Shown: positions 1-10,484, counted from the stretch's first letter. The stretch: 64,000 bases of DNA from an uncultured Prochlorococcus sp. (GCA_902587615.1 CACILY010000001.1:40887-104886); one strand, 5' to 3'. The notes: generated by a model from the letters alone, not told the origin. Program-made: numbers and translations.

Positions 1-219
1 AGAATCAAAAGCTCTTTGAGCAGCATCCTTTGATACGAATTCTATAACTAGCCCCAATTGCCCACCATCCCATTCGTTTAAATCTGAATTCTGGTTTACA
101 TCCTTAGCAATTATTGTTCCTCCTACTGATCTCAACCACGGTACAACCGTCTTAACGTATTCTATGAAGACTTCAGTATTTTCGATCTTTGCTTGCTTAA
201 ACCAGTATCCCTTAGACAT
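1..219 (-). CDS. DUF1330-like protein, truncated at the window start
   Basis: Reverse strand reads MSKGYWFKQAKIENTEVFIEYVKTVVPWLRSVGGTIVAKDVNQN..., typical of DUF1330; runs off the left edge. Confidence 0.7.
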   Translation of the reverse strand, partial: MSKGYWFKQAKIENTEVFIEYVKTVVPWLRSVGGTIIAKDVNQNSDLNEWDGGQLGLVIEFVSKDAAQRAFDS

Positions 220-441
220 GAATAATTAAGAAATTCGAAAGAGTATCGCACGGGACGGTTCTAAAATTGTCTAAATCAAAAAACATTACGAATAAACCTT
301 TACCAGTAGTTGTAAAAAGTCCCAATAAGATCCATTATTAATGCTCTACATACTGAATCTCTTTCAAAGCACTAAAACTTTATTACGACTCGGTCGTAGG
401 ATTGAAAATGAGTGCTAACCATTACTTCTATTAAAAAAACA

Positions 442-600
442 ATGTCTGACAGCGAACCAAAATGGGATTACACCACTAGAGAAGGAAATCTTTTTATAGG
501 TGGTTTAGTCGTCGGCCTGAATTTGCTTGTAGTTCTTGCACTTGTGCTTGATCGAACAGTACCAGCTGTTCATGCTTTTATTACTGGTAAGCCAGTCTAG
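442..600 (+). CDS. Small single-TM conserved hypothetical (52 aa from ATG 442)
   Basis: ORF MSDSEPKWDYTTREGNLFIGGLVVGLNLLVVLALVLDRTVPAVHAFITGKPV; the ATG at 442 is preferred over the GTG at 412. Confidence 0.6.
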   Translation: MSDSEPKWDYTTREGNLFIGGLVVGLNLLVVLALVLDRTVPAVHAFITGKPV

Positions 601-630
601 ATATCATTAGGCTAATTCAAGACGATCAAA

Positions 631-1104
631 GTGCTTTTTTCAAAACGCAAAAAGGTGCATACTTTATCTAGGGTTGATAACTCAATAGAAACTCTTAGGA
701 CTCGTATAAATAGACTCGATTCCCAAATAGTTGATATCTCACGACAGATTTTTAATGCTCAAACCGTAAGGTTTAGGTCTGCTTTTACTACTAACAATAA
801 TTTATTAGGGAATTTTCAAAAGCGATTTGTTGAAAATTCTGCCGCACAGTCTGTTCAATGGCACCGTAATCGTCTAATGGAAATAACAAAAGAGAGGAAT
901 AAATTACAGGATTTACTAGATAGGTATACAGGTCAATATTGGTCTAAAAGAATTAAGAAGTTTTTTTACCTTTCATTAGCTTGGGCTGGTTTGTTTCTTA
1001 TTTTCACAGTGATTTTAATCGGATTCTTTGCTTCTCTTTATATACTTCCTGTAATTGTAATGATCACTCTTGCCTATTTTCTGATAAAAAAAATTCACCT
1101 TTAG
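631..1104 (+). CDS. Hypothetical protein with coiled-coil-like N-terminus and C-terminal TM helices
   Basis: 157-aa ORF, GTG start, hydrophobic C-terminus. Confidence 0.55.
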   Translation: MLFSKRKKVHTLSRVDNSIETLRTRINRLDSQIVDISRQIFNAQTVRFRSAFTTNNNLLGNFQKRFVENSAAQSVQWHRNRLMEITKERNKLQDLLDRYTGQYWSKRIKKFFYLSLAWAGLFLIFTVILIGFFASLYILPVIVMITLAYFLIKKIHL

Positions 1105-1130
1105 CTTTTCATTGTTGTTAAATAATAGAA

Positions 1131-2084
1131 TTAGATATAATTTTCTCTAAACCAACTCTCTAATGTTGTCATGTCAATATTTTCTTCTTTTGCAATTTCT
1201 TTTAGTTCAGTGAGATTAGCACCATAGCCTGCTCTTTCTATCCAATCCGCCATTATCCCAATATCATTTACAAAGATTTTCATAAATAATCTAGGAATCA
1301 TAAAATAATTAAATTCTGCAGTAGATTTACCAGAAGATTTCTTTAAAATATTTACCATTTCATTTGGTGTTAATTCCTCCCCTGCTAAATTAATATTTTG
1401 GTTGATAAATCTTTTTGGGTTGCAAAATATAGCAGCAGACCATCTTCCAATATCTCTAACTGCGATAATTTGCCATTTTTTGTCTGCTTTTACTACTCCT
1501 CGTAATGTATCGTTACTTGCAGATAAACCAGGTAAATCAAAATTAAAGTTCTCAAAATAACTAGCCGGTCGAATAATAGTTGTGATTTCATTTAACTTCT
1601 TAATTTTTAGATAATCTTCTATATCCCACTTACTTGTGAAGTGACCTGGCGCAGGTTCATTTTTAATGGGATTTTGGGCTTTGCAAATTGAGCTAAATAC
1701 AAAATGTTTTAAACAGCCCTTTTTAGAGATTGTTTTTACAACATCAATAAGATTCTTTCCTTGTTCCATTTCATATTCACGTACTAAAGGTTGTCTTCCT
1801 TTAGTTGGTGTTGTATTACCAAATATTCCATATGCTCCTTCAAAACATGTCAAAAGGCTTTCTGTGTTTAATAAGTCACCTTTAATTACATCTACATTTG
1901 CTAGCTTTGCCAGCTCCTCAGCGTTTTTACTTGAGGGGTCTCTTGTAATTGCTCTTATTTTAAAGCATCCCTTTTCAGATAAGCTCTTTACCACGCCTTT
2001 TCCTTGAAGACCTGTCGCCATAGTTATGGCTATTATTGGTCTTGCGTTCTGTTCTACGACTTGGGAGTTCTCAAATTTAGACAT
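1131..2084 (-). CDS. NmrA-like / NAD(P)-binding Rossmann-fold protein
   Basis: IIAITMATGLQGKGVVKSLSEKGCFKIRAITRD...; NmrA-type N-terminus and length. Confidence 0.8.
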   Translation of the reverse strand: MSKFENSQVVEQNARPIIAITMATGLQGKGVVKSLSEKGCFKIRAITRDPSSKNAEELAKLANVDVIKGDLLNTESLLTCFEGAYGIFGNTTPTKGRQPLVREYEMEQGKNLIDVVKTISKKGCLKHFVFSSICKAQNPIKNEPAPGHFTSKWDIEDYLKIKKLNEITTIIRPASYFENFNFDLPGLSASNDTLRGVVKADKKWQIIAVRDIGRWSAAIFCNPKRFINQNINLAGEELTPNEMVNILKKSSGKSTAEFNYFMIPRLFMKIFVNDIGIMADWIERAGYGANLTELKEIAKEENIDMTTLESWFRENYI

Positions 2085-2372
2085 TAAGTATACTATTGAT
2101 ACAACTTAGAACCATCAAATAAGCGCTTAGAGACAAAAGAATAAGAAACTGTTTCCTTTGCTCATTAATCTTATAGCAGATTCGTTTTATTCGTGGTCTT
2201 TGTGGAGCTTATTAGGTAGACAGTATGATTAAATCACCATATTAATAATTTACCTACTAGAATGGAATTAATCCACAATCATATCTAAAGGAAATTATAT
2301 TATTAATATTTATTATAAATAATCTCTTAATTTATAACCTGGTTCTTTATTCTGGACGGAATAGTTATTAGT

Positions 2373-3161
2373 CTAACTAGATGCAGATGTGTAATACTTT
2401 AATGCGTGTATCCAAAACATTCTACTTAAACTAAAAAAGAAGACTGCTATTAGAATACCTATATAGATCATGTTATAGCCAGAATCGCCAATAATTATTT
2501 CAGCAGGTACAGTAGTTAGAAAAGTAATTGGTAGTATAAATGTAAATATAAATCTTAGCGTTAGTGAATATGCTGACACAGGATATCTTCCTGAAGATAA
2601 AATTGCTCGTAATACTTCTGTTGCATTCCATGTTTTTACAAACCAAATACTTGTAGCTGCGACCAGAAACCAAATTGAATACAGAGTAATAGAGCTTGAT
2701 GCTAATATTATTATGATTCTTACCAACTGGTTTATATTTAATACAACACCTAATTGATTACAAGCATAGATAACTAGTGTTGCACCTAGTCCGATTTCTG
2801 GTAATCCCGAAGGTGAAAAGGTTCTAAGAGATACCCAGAATTGACTATCTATAGGTTTGAGAAGAACAAAGTCCAATGTTCCCTCTCTGACATAATTTAC
2901 TATTTCTCGAAGATTTGGACGTAATACTGTGTTTGTTATTCCATCTAGTAATGTATATATACCTTGAATTATTAATGCTTGTTCCCAACTCCAATTACCT
3001 AGTTGTTGACCCTGTGTAAAAAAAAGAGACAAGATAAAAATACTTCCACTAAGCGTTCCAATCATTGCGATTACTTCCACAATGAAATTTAATTGGTACT
3101 CCATTTCAATTCCTATGGCAGTAGTTAAAAATAGATATAGTGCTTTTAAATACCTTTCCAT
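2373..3161 (-). CDS. ABC-2 type transporter permease
   Basis: Polytopic membrane protein adjacent to a second permease and an ATPase. Confidence 0.75.
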   Translation of the reverse strand: MERYLKALYLFLTTAIGIEMEYQLNFIVEVIAMIGTLSGSIFILSLFFTQGQQLGNWSWEQALIIQGIYTLLDGITNTVLRPNLREIVNYVREGTLDFVLLKPIDSQFWVSLRTFSPSGLPEIGLGATLVIYACNQLGVVLNINQLVRIIIILASSSITLYSIWFLVAATSIWFVKTWNATEVLRAILSSGRYPVSAYSLTLRFIFTFILPITFLTTVPAEIIIGDSGYNMIYIGILIAVFFFSLSRMFWIHALKYYTSASS

Positions 3162-3962
3162 TTATGCACCCATGGCTGTGTAGTTACGTACACCTGCTTT
3201 CCAAAGAAGAATTACGACAGGAAATAAGATTGATATCCAAATGATTTGAATAATAAAGCCTATAAATATATTCTCTGCTAAACCTGATAATATATTGGCT
3301 GGAAAATTTATCATATATGGGAAAGGAGTAAGGAGAACAATCTTTTGTATGTTCGGAGGAAATGATGATATAGGCGCTAGTAAACCTGAAAGGAATAGGT
3401 AGGGAGTAAATAATAATCTTTCTAATGAACTAGCTTTTTCATTCCAAAAACATAATGATGCAATAATACTTTGTAAAAGAAATGCAATTGAGAAAGCAAA
3501 TAATGTCGATAGCCAAGCTAATAAAAATTGAATTAGTGATGGTATCCAAAATGAGTCGGTATTAAACAAGAAGAAGGTAAATGTAATTAACAAGGCGAAT
3601 GGTAGGCGTGTAACTTGTTCAGCTATGTGCGCTGCCAAGTATCTCCAAAGAGGGTGAAGTGGCTGTATTAAATATGGTGATAGTTTGCCTAATAGTGCGT
3701 CCTCTTCAAATGAGAATACAACCCAAACAACGGAGAACTGTCTGACTAAAAATGCACTCAAGAAATATCTAGATAATGAAAGACCGTCGAATCCATAAGA
3801 TGTTGCTGCCCCACTCTCTTTCCAAATTGAGAGCATAATAAAAGGTAATACTCCAGATAGAGCCCAAAGTGCTATTTCTACTCGATATTCCAGCATATTT
3901 GCATATTGACTATTGAATAAAGCCTTTATAACATTAATTTTTAATTTAGAATATGACATCAA
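3162..3962 (-). CDS. ABC-2 type transporter permease
   Basis: Polytopic membrane protein; its start overlaps the end of the upstream ATPase gene. Confidence 0.75.
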   Translation of the reverse strand: MMSYSKLKINVIKALFNSQYANMLEYRVEIALWALSGVLPFIMLSIWKESGAATSYGFDGLSLSRYFLSAFLVRQFSVVWVVFSFEEDALLGKLSPYLIQPLHPLWRYLAAHIAEQVTRLPFALLITFTFFLFNTDSFWIPSLIQFLLAWLSTLFAFSIAFLLQSIIASLCFWNEKASSLERLLFTPYLFLSGLLAPISSFPPNIQKIVLLTPFPYMINFPANILSGLAENIFIGFIIQIIWISILFPVVILLWKAGVRNYTAMGA

Positions 3963-4948
3963 ATCCTTCTTTGATTAAATAGTTTTCCTATTAATTCTTC
4001 TATAGGTGGATCTTTAATTTCAATATCAATGACTTCAAACCTTTCTAATATTCTTGAAATTACTTTAGGAAGTTCCGTCCTTAAGATTCTTATTTCTATA
4101 AACCTATCTGTATTAGTTTTAATAATTCCATAGTTTTCAAATTCTTTTGGATTAAATTGATCTTTTAGTTCAATTCGTAATTCTCTATACGGTGTTAACT
4201 TATTTGTTAGAGAGTTTAAACCTCCATCATAGAACAGCTCGCCTTTATGAATACACAAAACTCGTGAACATAATGCAGTTATATCAGCCATGTAATGACT
4301 AGTTAATAATATAGTTGCCCCAGTTTTCCTATTGTATTCTGAGAGAAAACTTCTTACCCTAGCTTGTGCATTTACATCAAGTCCTAGAGTAGGTTCATCC
4401 AGAAAAAGCACAGAAGGCTTATGCAAAAGCGAAGCCAGCAATTCTGTTTTCATACGCTGCCCTAATGATAGTTTTCTAACAGGACGATATAGCTCTTCCC
4501 CAAGTTCAAGCATAATTGAAAGTTCTTTTATTCTATTGGTTGCTTCACTTTCACTTAATCCATATATAGCAGCATTAACCTGAAGAGAGTCCATTGGAGG
4601 CAAATCCCAAATCAGTTGCTGTTTTTGCCCCATGACAAGAGTAATATTCTTTAAAAAGTCATTTTGTCTTTTTGCAGGATTAAAACCATCTACATAAATA
4701 GATCCTGAACTTGGATATATTAATCCACATAACATTTTGAGGATAGTTGTTTTTCCAGCACCATTTGCACCAAGGAAGCCAACTATCTCACCAGGCTGAA
4801 TTTTAAAAGATACATTTTTAACGGCTTCGACCCCAAAAGTTTTTCTTGATAGAAAGTGTTTTAAGGTTCCCTTGAAACCAGGATCTTTATCTGAAATTTG
4901 ATATGTCTTGCTAAGTTGTTCAACATCAATAATTGCTCGATCTTTCAT
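3959..4948 (-). CDS. ABC transporter ATP-binding protein
   Basis: Walker A GANGAGKTT, signature LSLGQRMK, Walker B VLFLDEPTLGLD. Confidence 0.92.
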   Translation of the reverse strand: MKDRAIIDVEQLSKTYQISDKDPGFKGTLKHFLSRKTFGVEAVKNVSFKIQPGEIVGFLGANGAGKTTILKMLCGLIYPSSGSIYVDGFNPAKRQNDFLKNITLVMGQKQQLIWDLPPMDSLQVNAAIYGLSESEATNRIKELSIMLELGEELYRPVRKLSLGQRMKTELLASLLHKPSVLFLDEPTLGLDVNAQARVRSFLSEYNRKTGATILLTSHYMADITALCSRVLCIHKGELFYDGGLNSLTNKLTPYRELRIELKDQFNPKEFENYGIIKTNTDRFIEIRILRTELPKVISRILERFEVIDIEIKDPPIEELIGKLFNQRRI

Positions 4949-5179
4949 CAGACTATAAATCCATGAGTAAATAAAATTGCAAACATCCTAATTTTTTAAT
5001 TGATTTAATACTATAGTAGCTAAAGATAAAGCATTAATACATCTCTCTTTAAAGAAGATAAATTATGAACTTTTATTCATTTTATATGGTGTTATTTTCA
5101 GGACATAAACTAATATATGACAGTAGAGATTATCTTAAATTCCTAGACTATTATTTAGTAGTGTTTGTTTAACTTTATC

Positions 5180-5563
5180 ATGTCAGAATTTAATTATTTA
5201 ATAGCACTTGCAATGATAGAGAAATCAGGTAAAAGGTTTATGCCTATAGGGGGCAAGTCTGTTAATAAGCCTATAGATTTTAATGATGATAAGGATAAAA
5301 TTAAATTATTAGCATTAGAGATTTTATTGCGAGTCATTCAGGGGACAGATAGCATTCCAGCAAAAAGGTTCGCTGGAGAACAAAGTATTTTAGTTGCTCA
5401 AATACCATTAGATTCAATACAGACTGATTTAGCGACGATAAAATCTAAATGGATTAAGTATGGAGATAATCAGAAGTTCTTATCAGAATTGAAAGGTCTC
5501 TCTAGTAATCTATTTTCTATCTCATTTGTTAAATATAGTGGAGTTCAATTAATTCAGCTTTGA
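5180..5563 (+). CDS. Conserved hypothetical protein
   Basis: ORF from ATG 5180 (MSEFNYLIALAMIEKSGKRF...). Confidence 0.5.
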   Translation: MSEFNYLIALAMIEKSGKRFMPIGGKSVNKPIDFNDDKDKIKLLALEILLRVIQGTDSIPAKRFAGEQSILVAQIPLDSIQTDLATIKSKWIKYGDNQKFLSELKGLSSNLFSISFVKYSGVQLIQL

Positions 5564-5639
5564 TCTTATAATTTTAAAGGATTAAATTATAAAAAAATTG
5601 CTCAGTCGCTGAGATAATTATCTATATATATTTAATTCT

Positions 5640-5792
5640 TTATTTTAATAATTTTCTGTTGGCTTTATCTGCTTTTTTGATTATTTTCTGTGCCTCTTCT
5701 CTTGAAATACATTTCTGAGCTTTGGTTTGGAGCTTGAGAAGTTTAGCGTGTTGTTTAGCTGCAGCCATATTTAGCTTACCTTTTTTCGACAT
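5640..5792 (-). CDS. Small basic hypothetical protein (50 aa), not in ORF track
   Basis: MSKKGKLNMAAAKQHAKLLKLQTKAQKCISREEAQKIIKKADKANRKLLK. Confidence 0.55.
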   Translation of the reverse strand: MSKKGKLNMAAAKQHAKLLKLQTKAQKCISREEAQKIIKKADKANRKLLK

Positions 5793-5918
5793 AATGATAA
5801 AGCAGTCTTAATTAATTTGCAAATCCTTGAAGGTTTTGATATTTCGATAAAGAGTTTTAACTTGATTTTTTTTTAACTCTTTCTTTATGCGATGATTGAA
5901 TAAACGCATGTAAAGCCA

Positions 5919-6146
5919 GTGACAGTTGACCCTCTTAATGCAAGCGATCCAAGAAATGCAAACCACCATTGGTTTCCATTCTTGAGATATCAGGAACAAT
6001 GTGCTGCTGAAGGCAGAGACGCAACTATTAACGGATGGTTACGTTCTAAAGGTCAGCTTAGTCATCAGGATGCCTATGAGGCTGCTAAAGCTAAAGCCGC
6101 TGCCGAAGAAGGAAAACCTTCTGCTAAGCCAGATACTACAGAATAA
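5919..6146 (+). CDS. Small hypothetical protein
   Basis: GTG start; MTVDPLNASDPRNANHHWFPFLRYQEQCAAEGRDATINGWLRSKGQLSHQDAYEAAKAK... Confidence 0.6.
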   Translation: MTVDPLNASDPRNANHHWFPFLRYQEQCAAEGRDATINGWLRSKGQLSHQDAYEAAKAKAAAEEGKPSAKPDTTE

Positions 6147-6156
6147 AACCAGGACT

Positions 6157-6456
6157 TTATTTTCCGGTCAATCTTATTAGTAGAGTTTTATCCGTATGTA
6201 GCTTGATATAAGCGAGATCTTTTCTGACTTTAGGATTATCAAATTTAATTATAGATGTAAATGAGTAAATTAAAGGACTGATAATAGCTATACAAGCTAA
6301 TAAACTAAGTATTTTTTTAGGCCCAAAAGCCCTTTTTATCCTGGCTTCTTCGCCACATTGACCACAAATAGTCACGCCATCTAATCTTGTTTTGAAAAAC
6401 GCGTACCTATTAGAACAGTATGGACATATGTATTGTTTACTAGAACTAAAAAACAT
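6157..6456 (-). CDS. Small zinc-ribbon-like membrane protein
   Basis: CPYC...CGQCGE motif followed by a TM helix. Confidence 0.55.
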   Translation of the reverse strand: MFFSSSKQYICPYCSNRYAFFKTRLDGVTICGQCGEEARIKRAFGPKKILSLLACIAIISPLIYSFTSIIKFDNPKVRKDLAYIKLHTDKTLLIRLTGK

Positions 6457-6673
6457 TCCTACAAATATCTGACTAATTTTTAATATTATAGCTCTATTTA
6501 TTAGAACTTTTTTGAGGATTTTTCTATTTGATCGCTTTGCTTATTTTCTCAACCTTCATGTTTTGTTTTTGGCACTTGCGCACTTAGTAAAAAGAGAGAG
6601 AATGTACTGAAATAGCTTTATTTAATTTCCCCTGACGAATGAAGCTTTTCTCAAATTGGGAAATTTTATTTTT

Positions 6674-7027
6674 ATGGATGCATTAAAATTTAAACTATTT
6701 CGTGAACAATCTTCATCTGATCAGTTAAATGTTGTTCTTGAGCAATGGGGAACAAGCTTTGATACAGATGATAATTGGAAAGACGAGTATAAACAATTAA
6801 GGAAACTTAAGCCATACCAAATAAAGCTGTTAGATCAAGGGGCTCAAAGCCAATCTCAAGCATGGTTGATTAGTCAGATGTGGAGCGATTGGCAAAATCT
6901 AAAAAAGGCTATTCCTGATAAGTCTAGTATTAAATCAAGGCCTCCTCAATCTGAATGGGAAAAAGCTTTTAAGGAATGGAAGCAAGTCCAAAATCACCAT
7001 AAGAATGGTGAAAATTCTATTGAATAG
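6674..7027 (+). CDS. Hypothetical protein
   Basis: ORF from ATG 6674 (MDALKFKLFREQSSSDQLNVVLEQWGT...). Confidence 0.5.
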   Translation: MDALKFKLFREQSSSDQLNVVLEQWGTSFDTDDNWKDEYKQLRKLKPYQIKLLDQGAQSQSQAWLISQMWSDWQNLKKAIPDKSSIKSRPPQSEWEKAFKEWKQVQNHHKNGENSIE

Positions 7028-7083
7028 TTTATAAGGTAATTTATATTATTCTTGCTAATAAGAAGTCCAAAGGTGTTTTTAAA

Positions 7084-7590
7084 GTGTCGCAAACTAAGAA
7101 CTTATATTTAGTAAGTGCAGAAAAGTTTGGTTTAGGATATTGGTATGTCGGCATTACAGATCATATAAACCCATTAAATCATGATCCTTCTCATTTTCTC
7201 GAATGTTATCGCAAAGAGCTATTAGGTGCTTCTAGTGCAAATGATGTTGCGAAGGCAATCTCACAAAATATTTCTAACTTGATTTTTCTAATAAAGAATG
7301 ATGGCTATCCATTAGTCTCCTCTCCTTATGGATTCTCTTATGACTTACCTCTCGCTTTAGTAGAAGATATATTCGACTTTTGGTTTGAAACCTATAAAAA
7401 TCCTTTGGCTTGGTCTAAATGTATTCGCTTATTGAAGTTCAGATCGAAGATCTCCTTCTCAGATCCTTCTATAGTTAATGGATTTATTTCTTCTACAGCA
7501 AACTATGCACAACAAATAGAGGAATTACATAGCTACAGACCATCTCATTCTGATATCTTTAGTATGGATAAAGAGCCTATGTGGCAATAG
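7084..7590 (+). CDS. Hypothetical protein
   Basis: 168-aa ORF, GTG start. Confidence 0.5.
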   Translation: MSQTKNLYLVSAEKFGLGYWYVGITDHINPLNHDPSHFLECYRKELLGASSANDVAKAISQNISNLIFLIKNDGYPLVSSPYGFSYDLPLALVEDIFDFWFETYKNPLAWSKCIRLLKFRSKISFSDPSIVNGFISSTANYAQQIEELHSYRPSHSDIFSMDKEPMWQ

Positions 7591-7775
7591 AAACCCTATT
7601 AGTAGTGTATGTCGTTTGTTTGATGCCTATATCTGGTATGCATTAGTACTTCATACTCATTGCATTAGTGATTAAAAGCAGTAAATTTATAATGGCTGAA
7701 TGATTTAAGACATTCAGGATAGAAAATTCAACCTTTCTATACTTTCTTTCTTTTTCAATTTAGGGAGTGACCTTT

Positions 7776-7874
7776 ATGACTTTCTCTAGATTAAGTAAAT
7801 CAGAAATTCTTCACGGTAGATTCGCTATGTCATTTGTACTTTTAGCGATTTGTTTTTTTGTATTTAGATTTTAG
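7776..7874 (+). CDS. Minimal high-light-inducible-like (Hli) protein, 32 aa, not in ORF track
   Basis: MTFSRLSKSEILHGRFAMSFVLLAICFFVFRF; EILHGRFAM resembles the ExxxGRxAM Hli/chlorophyll-binding core; preceded by tagggag. Confidence 0.6.
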   Translation: MTFSRLSKSEILHGRFAMSFVLLAICFFVFRF

Positions 7875-7878
7875 TAAA

Positions 7879-8055
7879 TTATCCTCTACACATAGGCTCT
7901 AATTGATTCCTTCGACCCTCATGACATTGCTGTAAAGCACGTTCACTTTCAAGTATTTTATTATTCTCTGCTTCATATTCATGAGAGTATGAATAATTTT
8001 CAGATGTATCTACTGTGAAGAACACAAAAAATATTAGTAGTGAACTAAGGAACAT
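7879..8055 (-). CDS. Small hypothetical protein with signal/TM N-terminus (58 aa), not in ORF track
   Basis: MFLSSLLIFFVFFTVDTSENYSYSHEYEAENNKILESERALQQCHEGRRNQLEPMCRG. Confidence 0.45.
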   Translation of the reverse strand: MFLSSLLIFFVFFTVDTSENYSYSHEYEAENNKILESERALQQCHEGRRNQLEPMCRG

Positions 8056-8083
8056 TTCAGGTTAGCTACTCTTATTTAGTAAT

Positions 8084-8203
8084 CTATCTTTTTATCCCCA
8101 CTCTCCAAAAAAGGATATATCCAACTAGTGTAATTATTCCCCAAACTGGAGCTGGAAGGCCTAATGGGGCTGACCATTCTGAATGAAGCATAGATGTCAG
8201 CAT
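8084..8203 (-). CDS. Small single-TM protein (39 aa), not in ORF track
   Basis: MLTSMLHSEWSAPLGLPAPVWGIITLVGYILFWRVGIKR. Confidence 0.45.
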   Translation of the reverse strand: MLTSMLHSEWSAPLGLPAPVWGIITLVGYILFWRVGIKR

Positions 8204-8371
8204 GATTTCTAAAGAATTACTTACTAATAGATACCATATATCTGGTTACATTTACTAAATTCTTGCGAAGTAAAAACAAGTTGTAAATCTTTTAAGCTAG
8301 TAGTCCATATCTAAAGATATTAATACATTTAAATATTTATTAGTTAACTTTATGTTAGATAACCATATATA

Positions 8372-8545
8372 TTATTCTTCACCGCCTTTGTTCTGTAATC
8401 CTTTAATGAGATTAGAGAACACTGCATATAAAGCACCCAAAAGCCAGGCTGCTATAGCTATAGCCAAAATGCCAACTACGATTGATAGAGCAGATACTCC
8501 AGCATCATTAGGACCATAGTTAATTGCAGGGTCAAAGCCATTCAT
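8372..8545 (-). CDS. Small single-TM protein (57 aa), not in ORF track
   Basis: MNGFDPAINYGPNDAGVSALSIVVGILAIAIAAWLLGALYAVFSNLIKGLQNKGGEE. Confidence 0.5.
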   Translation of the reverse strand: MNGFDPAINYGPNDAGVSALSIVVGILAIAIAAWLLGALYAVFSNLIKGLQNKGGEE

Positions 8546-8652
8546 TTCTTACTTGGAATTTGCTACTAAAGGTATTATCATTATTGCATCAGGTTAATTA
8601 GTTATTAAAATATTTAATGATCTATTAATTAGCTGTACTTAAATTCTATTAA

Positions 8653-9204
8653 ATGAAGGACTTTCTAAAAAAATTAAAGAATAAAATCAAAACGAGGCTT
8701 AAAACTACATTCTTTTACAAGCAAGAAATCGTCGATTCAAAATTGCAATCAAAACATTTTGATGATGGCACAATTCATATAAATTGGAATTTAGCAAAAG
8801 ATGACATAAGGAAATTGAATAATAAGAGAATACATTGTCTAGGATTGAGAATCTTCGATATTACTCACAATCTATCAAATAATCATAAAACTACCATTAT
8901 GAAGGAAATCCAGTTAAATAAACAATCATTTTCATATAATTATCGAGCACCTCTGCCTACAGGACTTTTCTCATTAGAAATTGGCTATAGGGATCAGAAG
9001 AGTAAGTGGGTAAAGCTTTGTTCCTCTTTTATAAACCTAGGAATCAGAGCATCTGATAACAAGTTTGTAGATGATTCTTGGTTCTATTTGTCAGATAATT
9101 CTAATTCTAAAATGCCAGCAAGTTTACATGAAAAACTTTATCAACTATCACAAAGATCATCGATAATAGGCGGATCTGAACGAATCTATCCAGTAAGAAA
9201 ATAA
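8653..9204 (+). CDS. DUF4912-like hypothetical protein
   Basis: Pattern INWNLAKDD...LGLRIFDIT...YRAPLPTGLFSLEIGYRDQKSKW resembles DUF4912. Confidence 0.45.
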   Translation: MKDFLKKLKNKIKTRLKTTFFYKQEIVDSKLQSKHFDDGTIHINWNLAKDDIRKLNNKRIHCLGLRIFDITHNLSNNHKTTIMKEIQLNKQSFSYNYRAPLPTGLFSLEIGYRDQKSKWVKLCSSFINLGIRASDNKFVDDSWFYLSDNSNSKMPASLHEKLYQLSQRSSIIGGSERIYPVRK

Positions 9205-9227
9205 TAGTAAGCCAATCAGATCTTTAG

Positions 9228-9626
9228 TTAAATATTATCTTTTATACTAAATATAAACCAATTCATGAAATTAATTGGATTTAATAAATACTTGATTTGC
9301 TTATTTGAAGAATAATTGAATTCTGATGAGCTTTTCCCGATTAGTTTAATTAAACTATCTCTATTATTGTTTTCAGTATTTTCGATAAATTCTTTGGATT
9401 CTTTTATTTCGGATAAGAAGAACCAACTTTGCTTACCATTGTTAAATTGAACAATAATTCCAATTCCCATGCCGTCTGTCATTTTATAATCTACGACTTT
9501 TCCTGAAGGATCACTATTTATTTGGAGTCGTAGTGAATCAGGTAGGCGATCATTTATTTGGTTAAGATCAATTGTAACTTCACTCCCAATCTCGAAGCCC
9601 ATAGATATTTTTCCTATTTCCTTCAA
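9228..9626 (-). CDS. DUF2862-like protein
   Basis: GFEIGSEVTIDLNQINDRLP...GKVVDYKMTDGMGIGIIVQFNNGKQSWFF. Confidence 0.6.
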   Translation of the reverse strand: MKEIGKISMGFEIGSEVTIDLNQINDRLPDSLRLQINSDPSGKVVDYKMTDGMGIGIIVQFNNGKQSWFFLSEIKESKEFIENTENNNRDSLIKLIGKSSSEFNYSSNKQIKYLLNPINFMNWFIFSIKDNI

Positions 9627-9748
9627 TGCTTTTTCTCTGATTGTTGTTAATTTAACATATTAAATAGCTTCAGTGGTTATTAATATCATTAAATATAAGA
9701 TTTTTGGTGCAAAAATAAATATAATCTATCTTTACTTATTCTTGAGAG

Positions 9749-9895
9749 CTATTTCCGTGATCTTAATTTATCATAAATATTATTAATTCCACTTGCTGTT
9801 AGCTTTAAGAGAGCTACACAGCAGGCTATAAAACCAATTGCAATAACAACAGAAAGCAGAGTTGAACCTAAATCAATACTTGAAAAGGATTTCAT
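9749..9895 (-). CDS. Small single-TM hypothetical protein (48 aa), not in ORF track
   Basis: MKSFSSIDLGSTLLSVVIAIGFIACCVALLKLTASGINNIYDKLRSRK. Confidence 0.45.
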   Translation of the reverse strand: MKSFSSIDLGSTLLSVVIAIGFIACCVALLKLTASGINNIYDKLRSRK

Positions 9896-9981
9896 ACTAT
9901 AAGTTTGTTTATGTTTAGTTTTAGCATACTATTTCAATTAAATTAAATTCTAAACAATAAGATTTGCTCAGTGACGTCACT

Positions 9982-10164
9982 TTACGACATCCAAAAACCA
10001 CCATTGCGAAGGAGTTTAAAATAATTGTCACTAGAGGACTTATTATTATTTTTATGCTTGACTGTTATTTCTTGTTCTGAATCTCTTTTCATAATCAATT
10101 GATTAATGGAGAATTGATTTCTTCTTTTCAGAAATTTATATGAAGACCAACTAAGTAATCCCAT
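9982..10164 (-). CDS. Small hypothetical protein
   Basis: 60-aa ORF in an otherwise empty interval; no recognised family. Confidence 0.3.
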   Translation of the reverse strand: MGLLSWSSYKFLKRRNQFSINQLIMKRDSEQEITVKHKNNNKSSSDNYFKLLRNGGFWMS

Positions 10165-10484
10165 TTAATAAATTAAGTTATTTATTTAATAGCAAAGAAA
10201 TCTGTATAAGGCCAATCCTCTTAAAACTAAATTAGGGTTTGCTGTTTTTAGACCAACGGACTTGAAATCCAATTTGTTTTGACGATGTAAAAATTTATCA
10301 GTTATTTATTAATTCAAATAGATTACTGGTTTTGTGAGGTTTTCATTCTGTATCATCAACTACATTGACGATCGCTATCAAGTTAAAGCATTCTTTCGAC
10401 TTATTCTGATTACAAGATATCTGTAGATAAATAAATGATTTCTAGCCATAAAGGATATGTGCCTTCTTTTTGGCGCTTATCTAA

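Noticed and set aside
1666-2007. ORF on the + strand inside the NmrA-like gene
   Set aside because: Antisense shadow of a clear coding gene; no recognisable family.
10255-10272. acggacttgaaatcca resembling a tRNA-Ser(TGA) anticodon arm
   Set aside because: Only about 15 nt; no acceptor or T-arm sequence nearby, so no tRNA or att site is supported.
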